From Lactarius indigo (Eukaryota; Basidiomycota; Agaricomycetes; Russulales; Russulaceae): a stretch of 64,000 nucleotides of DNA. Within the stretch, counting starts at the first letter, position 1; each line of letters starts with the position of its first letter. Position numbers and translations under genes: made by a program. The stretch lies in the NCBI GenBank assembly GCA_025766275.1, contig JAFKAC010000048.1, positions 186,001-250,000 on the forward strand, read 5' to 3'. A model generated the notes under the pieces. The model saw only the letters and a program-made list of their open reading frames with translations. It made no database searches and was not told the DNA's origin. Positions 1 through 12,300 of this stretch are shown piece by piece.

Positions 1-742
1 GTGCCGCCACCTGTCCACCCATACCCTCAGCCGGTTCAAAGAACCGTGTCTTTGTTATTTCGCCCACCCACCACGCCCTAATTTTCAAAATGCCAATGGG
101 TCGATGAAACGGTGTTTTGTGTCCTTCGCTCGTCGGCGTGTCTCGGGTCGTTTCCGCCCGCCCGTCGCGACCTCGCCCCGGACACAAAACCCCAGTTTTT
201 TTCGATCGAGAAGGACTTCGTGCTTCCGCCCGGTCTCTACCGGCCCGCATACGTATCTACTTGGTCACTCGTTTCCATGTACACCCCTTCCCCTCCCGCT
301 GCTCCCTGAATACCCCCGCCGATTGATAATGGGATACGTGTTTTTTTTCACTCTCTTTTCCCCGTGTCTTTGCGCCGGTCCCCCTATCCACGCACCACGC
401 TTCCTCAACCAGCGCCACATGGGCATGCTCCCGCAGAAAGTCAGGTAGGCGAGTCGCAAAGGTTGTTTAAGTACGTTTTTGGGGGGTTGCAGCCATTTCA
501 GCAAAGCCCCTTCCGATTAGGGGTCGACTGCGTCGCCTCAAACCTTGCTTGATGAGAATTGAGCCTTTAATTGGAGGTGGAAACAGAGAGGGCGTATCGC
601 CAAACGGCATAATATTCTCACTCCTTGAGTTGCGCGGGTAAATCTTGTTTTCTATCTGAGTTAGGGCCTAATCCGCACACCGTCGTTGATATCCCCTATT
701 TTTCTTCCGAAGAGACCCGTAGATTCGGCGTCGTACTATAGG
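1..742. other. no gene recognised
   Basis: All reading frames are short and none has a recognisable domain or a convincing splice pattern. It may be the 5' flank or decayed upstream part of the ankyrin relic that follows. Confidence 0.5.
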
Positions 743-1235
743 AGGCCCGATATTGTTCGGGTGCCTGTCGGCCATGGCGCAACAATGAACCTGAACGCAG
801 AGAACGGTTTCCCCAGAACGCCTCTACACGACGTGTCACGAGGTGAATACAAATCCCATGGCAGTGGCACCCGTATCGCGCAGATATATTACTAGAGCGC
901 AGTGCAGATGTAAGTGCCTTAGACATAGATCGCGAGACCCCGCTCTATTGGGCGTCCTTTTCTGGGAGGCTTGAGATCGCGCGGTCGATAGCGAATATGG
1001 AGACTTACGACAGTAAGACCCCTTTGGGCGCAATATCACGGAGTAAATACGACCCTAAGCCATGGACGCAAATGCACCAGACAAGGACCAGGACACCCCT
1101 TTGCATTGTGCATACCGCTTTGGCCATGGGAAGCCCAGTTTTACACGGGAATTTGATCACGACGCTATAGCGACCGCAGAAAATGGCCCTATTGCACGTA
1201 ATATGAACGCACCTCTCGAGGCTCTTTCGTGACAA
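743..1235 (+). pseudogene. ankyrin-repeat protein relic
   Basis: Three successive reading frames together read as ankyrin repeats. The first (about 743-892) contains VGHGATMNLNAENG and TPLHDVSRGEY and ends in a stop. The second (about 888-1060) contains LLERSADVSALDIDRETPLY followed by WASFSGRLEIARSI. The third (about 1062-1230) contains DANAPDKDQDTPLHCA. The LLxxGADVNAxDxxxxTPLHxA pattern is the standard ankyrin consensus. Switching frame twice in 300 bases without splice sites at the switches indicates frameshift decay rather than introns. No start codon or flanking domain can be assigned, so this is a fragment of a once longer protein. Basidiomycete genomes often carry large families of such proteins. 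Alternative: exons of a gene with unrecognised introns, which I think is less likely. Confidence 0.7.
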
Positions 1236-2240
1236 AACCTCCAGCGCACATGATGAACGCCGTAGTAAGCGACTCCTGTTTTCTGTAGCTGCCAAAAAGT
1301 TGATTGTACGAGCAAAAGGAAAGATTGTATTGATGCATGCTGACGTTTGTCAGTTTGCTTATTAATTCGAATTCCCATGATTCGTTGTGAAGAAACACAT
1401 GCATGGTGGATGTCCGCGGAAGAGACTATTACTCACTATGCATGTGTTTCTTCCTACCTACACGGAGCATCGAATGGGGAAGGAGTCCGAGAAAAACCCC
1501 CAGAGACCGCAAAACAGGAATAACCTCCACCGAGTTCTATCGAATCAGGTTGAGAATCATGAGAGCAAGGATAAGAGAGAAAACACAAGGAGAAACACCA
1601 AAGCCAGACTCAAGCAGACGGACCGAGAGACAGACACGGTTCCTGGGTGTCTGAGATATAATATAGAAGGCACAGAGTAACCCGTCAAAGTACCAGGAGA
1701 CACAGAGATATAACTTAGACCAAGACTTAGACCTCGGACGCATCGTAACCTTGTATCGTACACGTTCCACGTTCCAGTTACCAGACGAATGGTAACAGGT
1801 TTACGATCTACAGTTTTTGCGTATACCAGATTCCGATTATCTCGATCTGGAAGTATCATACTATATACGGATACTCTACCGGCGCCCGTCGCTCTATCGA
1901 GTATCCTACAGCCAGCGCCTCATAGAGCGAACGATCACCAGTCTATGTGTATAGCATGTATTGGCTGTGTCATCTCTCACATTGGCCATCATCCCACCAT
2001 CATGGTACTCTTCTACTGAACATACCACCACCACTCGTCAAGACATGCGTTCCGCAATTCGAGTTGATTCATTCGACCAATACTTTGCCACCGACGAGTA
2101 ACTATTCTTCCACCCTTTCTTTCTGTTCCCTAGTTATTCACTACTTTTCTCGTTCAGGCCATGGCAGTTCACTGGTATTAATTTCTCTGTACAAGCCCAT
2201 TTCTGTCTCACCTTTACGACTAGTCCTCCGGTCCCAGGAC
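1236..2240. other. intergenic, upstream of the 2241 gene
   Basis: About 1 kb without a supportable gene. ORFs of up to 100 codons occur on both strands but none resembles a known protein and none joins to a neighbour by good splice sites. It presumably contains the promoter of the gene starting at 2241. Confidence 0.5.
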
Positions 2241-4123
2241 ATGGGCATACTCCGCCCAGAGAAGTCCTGGCGGCCTATCATCACCCTCGAGGTCGACGGC
2301 CAGCATAAGCACGAAGTCATGCTCGGCGTGGATGGCCAGAACCCAAATCAGAGGGACATCATGCTTCTGTATGTTTCACCCTCGTGCTCCTGGTTGGTGA
2401 TCTGACGTCCTGCAGTCATCACGTGCACCGCCAAACGCAAATCAAGCTTAACGTCTGGCACAAGTCCCAGAGTAAAAGGAAAAGTCGGAAACGTCGGCAC
2501 CTCGTGGCGTCCAACTCGATGGCCCTCGGCGATGCGATAAAAATGCAGGGTACAGAACCACGTACGCTGCTCTCGCTTACTCCTCTGCACGTGCGATGCT
2601 TATCTAATATTTAGACGTGGAGCTTCGCCTAGTATCCAGCATCCCCGCTGCAAGACGAAAATCTACAGCACAAAAGAGCCAGCCCTGCGCCTGTCTCCTC
2701 GTTCGCTTACGACCGCCACAGTCGGCCATCCCATTCCTGATTAAGAATGACCACGATTCGGACCGACTCTCGTTAGCTAGCTCGGGTAAGTGTAGACCAT
2801 GCCTTCCGCAGCCAAAGTCTTACCGTCACGTCACTAGGAGACAATGACCCTTCTGATACATTGGTCACACCCGGAACAGATGAGTGCGAACACCCACCGC
2901 CATGGTCGAGCGCTATCTCTGAGGAACCGTCCCCCGGTCTTCGACGACGCAAGAAAGCCAAAGGTTACTGTATCAATTCCGAGGAAGAGCTCTCTGGCGA
3001 ATCCGATTACCCCTTCAGTGGCAGTGAGGCAGAAGATACCGAGGCCTGTGACACCTGGGAACCTCCAATAGCTTACGACGAATCTTTGGATATCTACCCC
3101 GATTCCCTCAAGAGCCCCACAAATACCAACTCGCCTTCAACGATATCCATCATATTTCCCTCCTTACTTCCGACAAGTTATGTCTCGGATAATATTTCTG
3201 TTCTATCTGGCACTGGCATGTCGTATGCATCCAGTACATTTGATACATTAACGTATTACCGGGAGTTACGTGAAGCACAGGCTACACCGCCCCACTCCGA
3301 CTTTGATCGGATCCTTGCTAAGCTGGTACAGGAGTGGTATTATATGGGCGCTTCAGTAAGCACGGCCTTTTCCCCGAGTTTCAGGAGCTTACTTACTATC
3401 TATCCTAGTTACTTTCCGTCGCTGCGCAAGTATTTTTTTCCAACTAGCGTTTTCTACAGCGTAAACTGACCTTGATACTACATAGCGTCGACACAACTGT
3501 GTTCGGCTTCTCATCCGGCAACCTCTTCGACGTCGACGGCGTCGCTAAGCGTGCGCTGATCATCTCCAGCGTAGCCTCCGCACTCGGGCTTTTCGTCGAC
3601 GTCTGGTTCATATTTGCCTACTCTAGCGCCGACGTGCACAACTTCCAGGTGAGCCTCCTCCCGTCCTGCGCGCGCCGGGCCAAAGAAAACACTGACCGCA
3701 CGCACCTAGACCCTCGCTGTAGACCTTTACGACTCGTACTTCTTCTTCTCGCTCTCCTCGCGCCTGCCCCTCGTCGCCCTCTTCGTTGCCGTCCTCGCCC
3801 TCGTCATATTCCTCGGCGCCATCGCATGGTCAGCGTGGCCCGCAGCCGTGCTCGTCATGTGCGTGCTTGCGGGTGTCCTCGTCAGCCTCCAGTTTATCGT
3901 GTACGGTTGTCAACGCCTCGCCCTCGGTCTCGCGTGGATGGTACGTGGTGCGTGGTTAGGCGTGCTCTATGTTGCTCGCCGCCTGTCTGCGCTCTTTTTA
4001 CGTGGCGCGGCTGCTGCTGTGCAGGGAGACCAGCAGATGGGCCCGCCTAGCGTGCCAGAGCGACAGGTCGTCGCGCCGCCTAGGTCCGCGCGTGTTCCTA
4101 GACTCGCGAGGAACCCAGTATGA
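2241..4123 (+). CDS. C2-like N-terminal domain protein with three C-terminal membrane helices
   Basis: Seven exons close in phase: 2241-2368, 2416-2549, 2615-2785, 2838-3355, 3409-3425, 3486-3648, 3710-4123, giving about 514 aa. The N-terminus (residues 1-150) has the pattern WRPIITLEVDGQHKHEV, DGQNPNQRD, VWHKSQSK and LVASNSM, a C2-like beta domain I associate with uncharacterised Agaricomycete proteins. A Ser/Asp/Pro-rich linker follows. The C-terminal third has hydrophobic segments around ALIISSVASALGLFVDVWF, LVALFVAVLALVIFLGAIAW and AVLVMCVLAGVLVSLQFIVY, so an integral membrane protein is expected. Exon 5 is only 17 nt, and the intron after it starts with GC (GCAAGT), the standard minor donor. 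The ATG at 2241 begins the conserved segment; a further upstream exon cannot be excluded. Biochemical function is unknown. Confidence 0.8.
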
Positions 4124-4525
4124 AAAGTCGGTAGACTCAGATAGACGGCCATTTGGGCTCCTTATGTATGATATGTATCTATTATAATTGCCCGGGGGTA
4201 TGGTGTGCGGAGTGAGACGAGCGGACCTTTTGGCAGATTTTTAGTCTCCCTTTTCACCCAGACTATGCGTTTTTTGTCCCATATTTAATACTGGAGTACA
4301 TGATGGAGACACGGACCAGTCCCGGCGTAACTATGAGTCGTTACAGTTATGAAACACGCGTAAACCTAAGAGGTGCCCCAAGCCGGCAACTTGAGAAAGA
4401 GACTGCCTATACTAGGTGGTCGCCACCACTAGGGAAGACCGGATTAAATAGCCAGACGGAAGTAAGAGTCAAGACGTCCAAAAACGTAGCATGAATCTCA
4501 ATATAGAGAAAGAGGAACAGTATAA
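4124..4525. other. intergenic
   Basis: No coding signal recognised. It lies between the 3' end of the membrane protein gene and the first LINE fragment. Confidence 0.5.
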
Positions 4526-4720
4526 TTAGTCGCGTAGGATCCGCGGGTAGTGATAGACAATGTGCTCCGTGGATCTGAGGGGTACGCCAGAAGGGTGGCT
4601 GATGTTTTCGGGGGGGGGTCTGGGGTCGTTCTTACGAAATCGCTCGACGTAAGTGCCAGTGAATGCGTGGTCGGTGGCGAGTTGTAGGGCAGTGGATGTG
4701 GTGAATACCCAATACGTTTC
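4526..4720 (-). mobile_element. LINE-type retrotransposon 3'-end fragment, copy 1
   Basis: The minus strand reads TSTALQLATDHAFTGTYVERF, then PPENIS, GVPLRSTEHIVYH and P. This matches the tail of fungal LINE reverse transcriptase/RNase H polyproteins, in which a short (T/S)GHAF-G-Y-RF motif precedes a CPCG..L...H(I/L)...CP zinc-binding-like motif. Here the cysteines and the second half of the motif are damaged (HPSG in place of CPCG, HYP in place of HCP), so this copy is dead. Only the C-terminal end survives, as expected of 5'-truncated LINE insertions. The upstream minus-strand ORF extends to 4996 but that part is not recognisable. Confidence 0.65.
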
Positions 4721-5333
4721 TTCTGGGATCATCGTGCTGGTGGATTGGAGGTCCTTGCTGCAACTGCACATTGTAAAATTTACTGCGTCACTGATGTTCC
4801 TTAGGCTCCAGTACAATCTAAGTACGTACTTACCCTTGTACTTACCCGACAGACTTTCCAGAAGTCCGATACTTCCCAACTCTGGAGGTTTCACCAGAAC
4901 TTCTTTGGAATACAAAGCCTGTGGGGACCACGGAACCTGACCAGGTGATTTACACGCTGGGACTTGCGCTGAGATTTGATTTCCTCTCACTGGCACGGTC
5001 TCTCCTGATTCCGTCTAACGTGCGGCTTCGAGATGCTGCTTATTCTAATCTAACTCTCACAAATATATGCCGGCTTATACCATCTTCTACTTTTCCACCT
5101 TTTTTTTTTTTGAATCCATGTTTATTCCGGGATACATATCAGAGATACAGACCGATCAAGAGACCGATCGTAGCGTGTGCCACTACCAAGGCCACTACAG
5201 TCAAGAAACTCACATAGATGAGGTGCCCCGAGTAGAAAATACGGAACCAAAACTAATCAGAAAGAGCTTAAGGGTGGAGAAGACCCTCGTAGGAGTCGCG
5301 TACATAAGGTCCGAAGACGAGAATGTTGGGAGA

Positions 5334-5690
5334 CGGTTAGAGATATGAGAGAAATGTGTCCACAGTCGGCCCGGGGTTCGGGTGGCACATCGGGTGGAGG
5401 TGGGCCGGATTCCGGGACAGATGCAGCGCGAGATTCTGGGGCTTGTTCTGGGGTTCCATGCTGCTCTAAGGATGCCCATATTGTAACGTGATTGGGTGTA
5501 GCGTGTGCAGTGGTGGATGAGGTGCTCGGGAGATTGGAGGGGATGTCCGCAAGGACAGGGGATGTTTTCGGGTGGGTCTGCCTTGCAGAATCGGCGTACA
5601 TAAGTGCTGGTGAAGACGTGGTCAGTAGCTAACTGAAGTGCCGTGGAAGTGGTGCGCTGGGTAAACTCTGGCGCTCTACTTTTCCATCTT
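5334..5690 (-). mobile_element. LINE-type retrotransposon 3'-end fragment, copy 2
   Basis: This is a second copy of the same element tail, 0.75 kb from copy 1 and in the same orientation. The minus strand reads TSTALQLATDHVFTSTYV, RRFCKADPPENI, CPCGHPLQSPEHLIHHC and TRYTQSRYN. The metal-binding-like CPCG...H...HC residues are intact here, unlike copy 1. The two copies agree over about 50 residues, with insertions between them, so they are separately decayed members of one family rather than a recent tandem duplication. The rest of the reverse transcriptase is absent. The family assignment is from the motif pattern and was not searched. Confidence 0.7.
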
Positions 5691-5761
5691 GCTCCTAAGT
5701 GTTGCCGACTTTTAGCCAACTTTCACACAATCGGCTCTAGAGGCGTCTCGTTTTCATGCAA

Positions 5762-7731
5762 CTATATATGATACGTGGGGGTGGAGCGCCATGGTATGGG
5801 AAAATCCGTCCACGATAGTGGTTGTAGTCCAATACTTAGCGATGTCAACGGTTCTGGTGCTGCAGAAGGGAACATGGCTTCGTAGATCCTGCGGAGTTTG
5901 TCTGCCACCTCGCGTAGATGGTCGTCTGTTTCTGCCCTTTGAAGGAGCCGAGAAAACCCCATCCTGAATGAGCCTATGCGGGTATCTGTCTTCTCTCCTA
6001 CGCCCATGAGAATTGCGAGCGTGTCCACGAAGGAGGTTGTCTGCACGGCCGGAAGGTCATGCGAAAGGACGGCGTAAACAAACGAGTCGATGTTCATGTT
6101 GTCCACGACGCTGGGATTTTCGAGTGAGTTGTAGATCGCGTTTGATGACTCTCCTAAGACGTTCTGCAGCCAAGTCAACTCTGATTCGCGAAGCCGATCT
6201 TTGTGCAGGATGTGTTTCGCAATCAAGGCGCATATGGAACGGGATCTGACGCGGATGGTAGGGTCTTCGTCGCTCCAGAGAGATCGCATAAGACTAATAT
6301 TTGCGAATTTGCTCCGCACGTCTTCCAGCAAAGTTTCGGGAGGCGAGACCCCGTAATAGACACCACTACACGCCCTGGCTATGTGATGGATGGCGTTCAG
6401 ACATACGACGAGACGGCACCTGCGCGTATCTTCGTCGAGCCCAGTCGAGCCCGGAGCGCAGCTTCGCAGGAGAGTCAAGAGGTGTCGGAAGAATATCTTT
6501 TCAGAGTGGATGGGGGCACTGATGAGTCGGACGATCGTATCTGCCGGAGCGTTGTCCACGAACTCTTGAATTTTGCCCGTCCCGGCGAATGCTGGCTGAT
6601 TGAGAAGCCAAGTGAGCGCCTTTGTGTCTACACCAACCGACTCGATGGCTCTCTGGACTACCGTACCTAGAGAGCCATCTTTAAGACGCCTCCCATGCCT
6701 CTTGACGGAGTCGTCGAAAAATTTCCACCATGTGATGAGGATTCCTTGTAGTGATGTGACCTCGCCCGAATTATACGGTACTAGGATCCCATGCAGCCAG
6801 CTTAGGAGCTTCCGAGTGCAAATCCCAACGAAGCCCAAAGAAGTGTGCCAGTAATACCAACAAATGTTGGTCATTGGAGTATGATACGGGCAACGGTGGT
6901 CGAGCACGGGGAGAATGGTCAGGATAAGGTACAGAAATCCAAAGAATCCGACGCAAGTGGAGACAACGATAGCCACAGGCTTGAAGATGGTGAAAAAGAA
7001 TATCACCAGACCAGCAAAAAATAAGAATACGGAGAGGTGAAGGAGCATTGCACCGGCCTCGGTTGTACGTGACATGCGATATTTCAAGACGCCGAAGAAT
7101 GAATAGGAACGGACGCGCGCTCGGTCTCTTAGCACGCTTGGAATTTGAGGTAGCAGAGTATATCTGCGAGTCCAACTTTGAACTAGAGCTGCCACAACAG
7201 CGGAAGCGATGCTAGAAACAAGGCTCAGCAGCCACAAAGAGTTGACCAGGACAATGGAGAAGTCGGGATAGTATTCTGGGTAAGGCGTCGGTGGGGAGGA
7301 TGTACCATTTGGTGGGAAAGCAACAAGTTGCTGGGAGATCTGCCCAAGAAGATATACTGTCTGGGCACCCGAATCGGGAGATAACTTTTTATAGCCTTCT
7401 ATGATGAATGTGGCCACAGTGGCGGACAACAGACCTGCCTTGGAGGCTTATCAACCCCCTGAACATTTGAAATCGGTATGTTAGGACTTACAAAGACTAG
7501 GACACCATCTGCGTTATATTTCCAGAAGTCGGTGGTAAGTGTATCGTATTTATCTGCTTCTTCCATGTATTCCGACCACATCTTATTCTCCGAATCTTCA
7601 CGTGCTGTGGCCCGTAGTGAGCTATTGTAAGTCGGTGCGTAGTCTCGGTTCCTCTGCGCACCCTCGTCATGTCCTGGGCTTCCCCGGGAAGGTTCTAGCA
7701 ACTCATGGAGGTGAATATACGTCTCAGACAT
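5762..7731 (-). CDS. DUF6535 domain membrane protein
   Basis: Two exons on the minus strand, 7731-7492 and 7438-5762, with a 53-nt GT..AG intron, encode 638 aa. The short first exon (80 aa) ends in ADGVLVF. The second begins AGLLSATVATFIIEGYKKL, then SPDSGAQTVYLLGQISQQL, the characteristic opening of DUF6535, a membrane domain expanded in Agaricomycetes. Hydrophobic helices lie near NSLWLLSLVSSIASAVVAAL, GAMLLHLSVFLFFAGLVIFF and VSTCVGFFGFLYLILTIL. The C-terminal 400 residues are soluble and helical and match the long tail usual in this family. The length looks full and no lesion is visible. Function is unknown; the family is often found in rapidly evolving, repeat-rich regions, as here. Confidence 0.85.
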
Positions 7732-9352
7732 TCTGGTCTTGCAAAGAAGGCTAACACTAGGGAAAGAAGAGAGGAGCGAGGCTTACTCTGCGTTTGCCGC
7801 CAGTGCTATTTATGCCCACCGTTCGACCGAGCATCGTGGCCAACAGCCTCATTATTCGTATTCGGAAATGTTTTTATAAAATTAACAGCATCCGAAGTCT
7901 TCGGACTCTCGCTAGACAGACAAACAGTTGGAGATTTCGATATCGGGACGTCAGACTGGAGGTAAGTCGTCCTGTAGCCTACGCCGTATGGCAATCTCGT
8001 CTTCGATGGGTATTGTAAGCTTGAAAATGCTACAACAAGTGCTTGGAGTCCCAAGTATTGGCAAGACACGCATGAAAAGCGAGGCAAGTGATCAGCTAAC
8101 AACGTTTGCGCCGGCACGCAGCAGCGCAGCCATTTCCATTTCGACTCGGATGGAGCATCAGAAGAGAATTGTTACAGTAGCGGAGTTTCGGGAGCTGCCA
8201 TCATCGCCATATGTCTACTAAAAAAGGCAGGTAACATTTGTTGAGAAAACCTCCATATCCTAAGCTCTCGACTGGTTCGACAGAACACTTTTATTTCGAA
8301 AATTAGTAGTTGAACGTTGAACATACATGCCACTACAACATACATCCCCATCAACCAACGCTGCAAAACTGCCCATCAGACACATGCCACGTATCTAAGC
8401 GCGTATCACTCTAGCTCGAAAAATGTAGTCCGGAATCACCCAACTCGGAGTCTGCTATTCTTCTTGCGTCGCACCTGCTAATCGCCATTTCACCACATCA
8501 AGCACCGTTGCTTTTTGCCACTGGCTGCCGGTTGATCACTGAACATGTCCTGCCACCTACCATTTGCCATTCACTACTGGGTGATCACCAAACACGCTAC
8601 CTATTGCTATTTGCCACTGGCCGATCACCAAGCGTGCACCACCACTGGCCTTCCACCATTTGCCGTTTGCCACTCACTGCCAGCTGTTCACCTTGCACGC
8701 CCTGCCGTTGGCCGTTCACTGCCCCTATACTATTTCATGAACTGCCACTGGCCGTTTGCAACGCTGGAACATGCCCAGTTACACCAACCGGAAAGTGGAA
8801 GATAGCTGCCATGAATCATCGCGTGCAGGTTCCACACAATACAGATGGTCCTCATTGCGAACGTTTGGCTTTTGGTGCTGGAACGTGCACCAACTGTCTC
8901 ATCGGTGGACAATTGCCTGTTGGACACACGATGGGGGTGTCAGTTGGGCGTTTTTTCGCCCCGCTGGGCACGACCTACGGGGTAGGCACCACAGCGTCAT
9001 CATTCTTAATTTTGGGGGTTCCGAGGCCCGCTCCCCGCGTCATTGATCCCTAGCTGGTAGTGGTGAGAAAATATATAGGCTGGCCAACTGCATAGAGAAT
9101 GGGCGGAAGCACGAAGTGCTTCGCGATCGGGGGTGAGGTGTTTGCATTTCCAAGGCGAGGTCGCGACACCCGACTGACATGCACAAGAGCTAGTATAGTA
9201 TACTTCCCAGTACCATGCACCAGTCCCATTCCATCCTAGCGCCTACTGAACAGAACCGAGAGCCAGGCAGTGGTTTAACTGTACCGTGTATTTTTGTAAA
9301 ATCAGCTGTAATGTGGGTGGGCGCTGAACGATTCAGATTACAAAGATCCCGT
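7732..9352. other. intergenic with degenerate short repeats
   Basis: No gene recognised in 1.6 kb. The middle (8508-8775) is a degenerate short repeat listed separately. The right end is the 3' flank of BST1. Confidence 0.5.
8508..8775. repeat. degenerate short tandem repeat (GCCACTGGCC / TTTGCCACT type)
   Basis: Words such as TTTGCCACTGGC, CCATTTGCC, GATCACCAA and TGGCCGTTTGC recur in imperfect order roughly every 15-40 bases. This gives long reading frames rich in His, Cys and Pro that I regard as by-products of the repeat. There is no domain and no splice pattern. Confidence 0.55.
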
Positions 9353-12300
9353 TTACGTAAAGAGTTCTTTTGGTTGGTCAGGACGGGCTCGCGAACCCAA
9401 CACGCTCGACCACGACGACGCGCCCCAATACCTCGGCCCAACCCTAAGCACGACCAGCACGGTCACAGCGCCCCAGACCCAATCAAAGACCTCGTACGTG
9501 TGCCTCGCACCGCTCAAGAACGCGACCACCGCCGGCGGCAGCAAACTCCAGCGAGCCGAGACGAGCTCCATCCTTTTTATTTTCTTTCACATCAAAACGA
9601 ACCAAAATGGAGAGGAGGAGAGAGGGCGCACCGGTCGGGCAGGAAGAGCGCATCGCGCGTCCACGACGCAAAGTCGACGAGGACGAGGTACGGCGCTACG
9701 GACCAGACGCCGTGGTCGGCGGCACTAGCGGCCCTCATGCCCGCAGTGGCGAGCGTGCGGGCCCACACTGCGAGTACGGGCGCTGTGAGCGGCAGGAGCC
9801 ACGTTAGGAGTAGCAGAACGTGCTCTGCGCTGCTGGGGGGCCGTGGGTAGCGGATTATCGGTCTGCGGTCGGGGGCAGGGGACGGCGCGCGCGCTGGGGG
9901 CGGGGTGGGCGCGTCGCCTGGTACTGGGGGGACGTGTGTTGCGCAGGTCACGAGGTGGATGAACCAGCAGCCGAGGAAGGCGACTTGCCAGGGTACGAGG
10001 AGCGCGACGAGTAGGAGGACGAGGAGCATCGATAGGACGGTGTTTCGGGTGATGCCGGCGTCGGCTTTCCTTCTGTTTGATTGAGAGGGGGGCTTTAGGT
10101 TTCGAACGACGGACGGAATGGTTTGAAATTCACCTCGCGAGGACACGTCCGGCTTTGCGGATGGGCCACATGATAATGCAGAGGGCCCACCAGCTGACCG
10201 TCACTAGACCCGTCGCGATCAAAAGAACGAGAAGGGCCAGCGGCGCAAAGAAGACCTCGCCCCCGTTACCGAGGACGTAGTCCCTGGGTAGGGGGAGCAG
10301 CGATATGACAAAAGTAGCTCCCAGAAGCCGAGGCAGAGTCCCGCGCGTGAAGACGGAGAGCGACTCAGACACGCTAGGCATCGGGGCTTTCCTATATGCG
10401 TCAGCAGGGGGCAAGGCGAACAACAAACGGCAGCCCTTACCTCCACGCTCGTATTCGCCAAGAGAGCTGAATAACATCCACGCAACGACACCTACTGCCC
10501 AGCCAGGCACGGCAGTCCAGTACCGAGCGCCGGCACGACCGAGAGAACCCTGCCAGTCCACGCGCAAGTGCAGAGATGCGACTTTGCAATCTGGCGACGC
10601 GTGCAGGGTGAGGTTGAGGCCGCGCGTGTGCAGATGCGACGTGAAGGGCGCGCCGGTGTGTGTGTGTAGGAGTGATGGCCACGCGTGCGTAAGAGGGTAG
10701 AAATGGGCCTCTGAGGACGACGTGTACTCGAGCAGTGGTGGAAGAAGCGGTTCTATGCGATATGAGCAGCAGATACAGCACGGATACAAACAGTATACGC
10801 ACTATCGCATCCCTGATCAGGCGCGTATGTTGCACCGACGCGGTATACCACCAAAGCGTTCGAAAGCAAAGACGGAAGTTGAATATCGGAGAGCATATTA
10901 TTTGGATTGACCGGGACGATCACATCCTTGTAGAGCAGATCTAGGTATGAGATTCATCGGCACTAGAACGCCAGCATATGGGTGAGTACATACCGTGAAC
11001 GTTGAATTTCATCACTGTGGGCGTATCTTCTACAAAGCCACCAAGTATCCATCCGCGTTCCTCGTCGGTGGAATACGCAACGGCGACCCAGCGATGCTCA
11101 CCGCCGTTTTTCCCTGGTAAGGTCGCCTCAAAGACAACAACACCCTCCGACTCGTTGACGCCTTCATGAGGGACAGGGAACGGTTTCCCGGGAGAGGGGT
11201 TGGGGATTAACTTCAGGGACGAGGGATGCAATTCTTCGCAGGCAGGAGGTGATGCATCGTCGGTCGTAGAGGAGCATAGATGGAAAGACACAGATAGTGA
11301 GGAAGTATGGTAGGGTCCCATGGAAAGAACCGAGCCTTCTGATACATAGGCCACGAACTTGGTTGATGAACCTGTCTCCGGGACTGGCGCAAGGTACACA
11401 GCCCCCGGTTCGCGCAAAGTCTGCAGGACGATGGGCCCTGGAGGGTGGACGGTGTAGTTGCTTTGATTTAAATGAAGTGGTGCGGGGTATCCTAACGCGG
11501 GCGGGGGTGAGCGCCCGTCGCGTAGCCAGCGATCTAGGACGGCACTGCGCTCTGCAGAGTTGGAAGCAGCGCCTAGCTCGAGCGCAGCCCGGGCGACGCG
11601 CCAGCGCACCTGATGGCACCAGACCACGACCTGGTGGCCGACGCCCGTCCAGCACCCTTCAAGAGCACTGCTGAAGACGGTCCGTCGATACACGTCCACG
11701 TCGGCGGCTTCTGGTAGGATACACGACTCGGATGGGACCATGAGGTCGGTCGCGCCTCCGCACAGCGACAGGATGGGCGTGTTGGCTGTTGCTAGCGCAG
11801 CCCGGTTGTTGTTGTAGATGGTAGCGATACGGCGGTCGAAGCGCGCTGGAGGGAGATGGTGAGGAGTCGACATGGTAATGACAGCTGAGATGTTCGGGGA
11901 GGGTAGGAGGGATGTTGCAACGATGCCTCCCATGGAATGGCCCATAACGACAATGGGTGTGCCTGGTGAGTAAAGCGAGAGTATGTAGGATATGGCGCTG
12001 GACGCGTAGGCCGTCTCAACGTCTAGGGTTGGCCCGTGGAACGCGGAGAGGTCTTCATTATAATCAACTGATAACAACTCAACCTAGCGCGGCCAGCAGA
12101 GACGAGGGGACGCACCGGCGAAGAAGTCGAGGGGTTGAATGGCACGTGAGGTGAACTCAGGCGAGGAGGTGTATGGGGACGCGTAGAATTGTCGTGCGGC
12201 CGACGATGCTATTGAACGGATCTGGTGGGCTGAGCCAGCATTGCCCGGGATGAAAAGGACTGGAACTCCTCGAGACTACTGGGTTCGTAAGGGTAAAGGA

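Noticed and set aside
104..448. 114-codon frame at the left edge
   Set aside because: No similarity, overlapping frames of equal length, no splice or promoter support.
8508..9053. 181-codon plus-strand frame rich in His, Cys and Pro
   Set aside because: Produced by the degenerate GCCACTGGCC-type repeat; no domain, no splice context.
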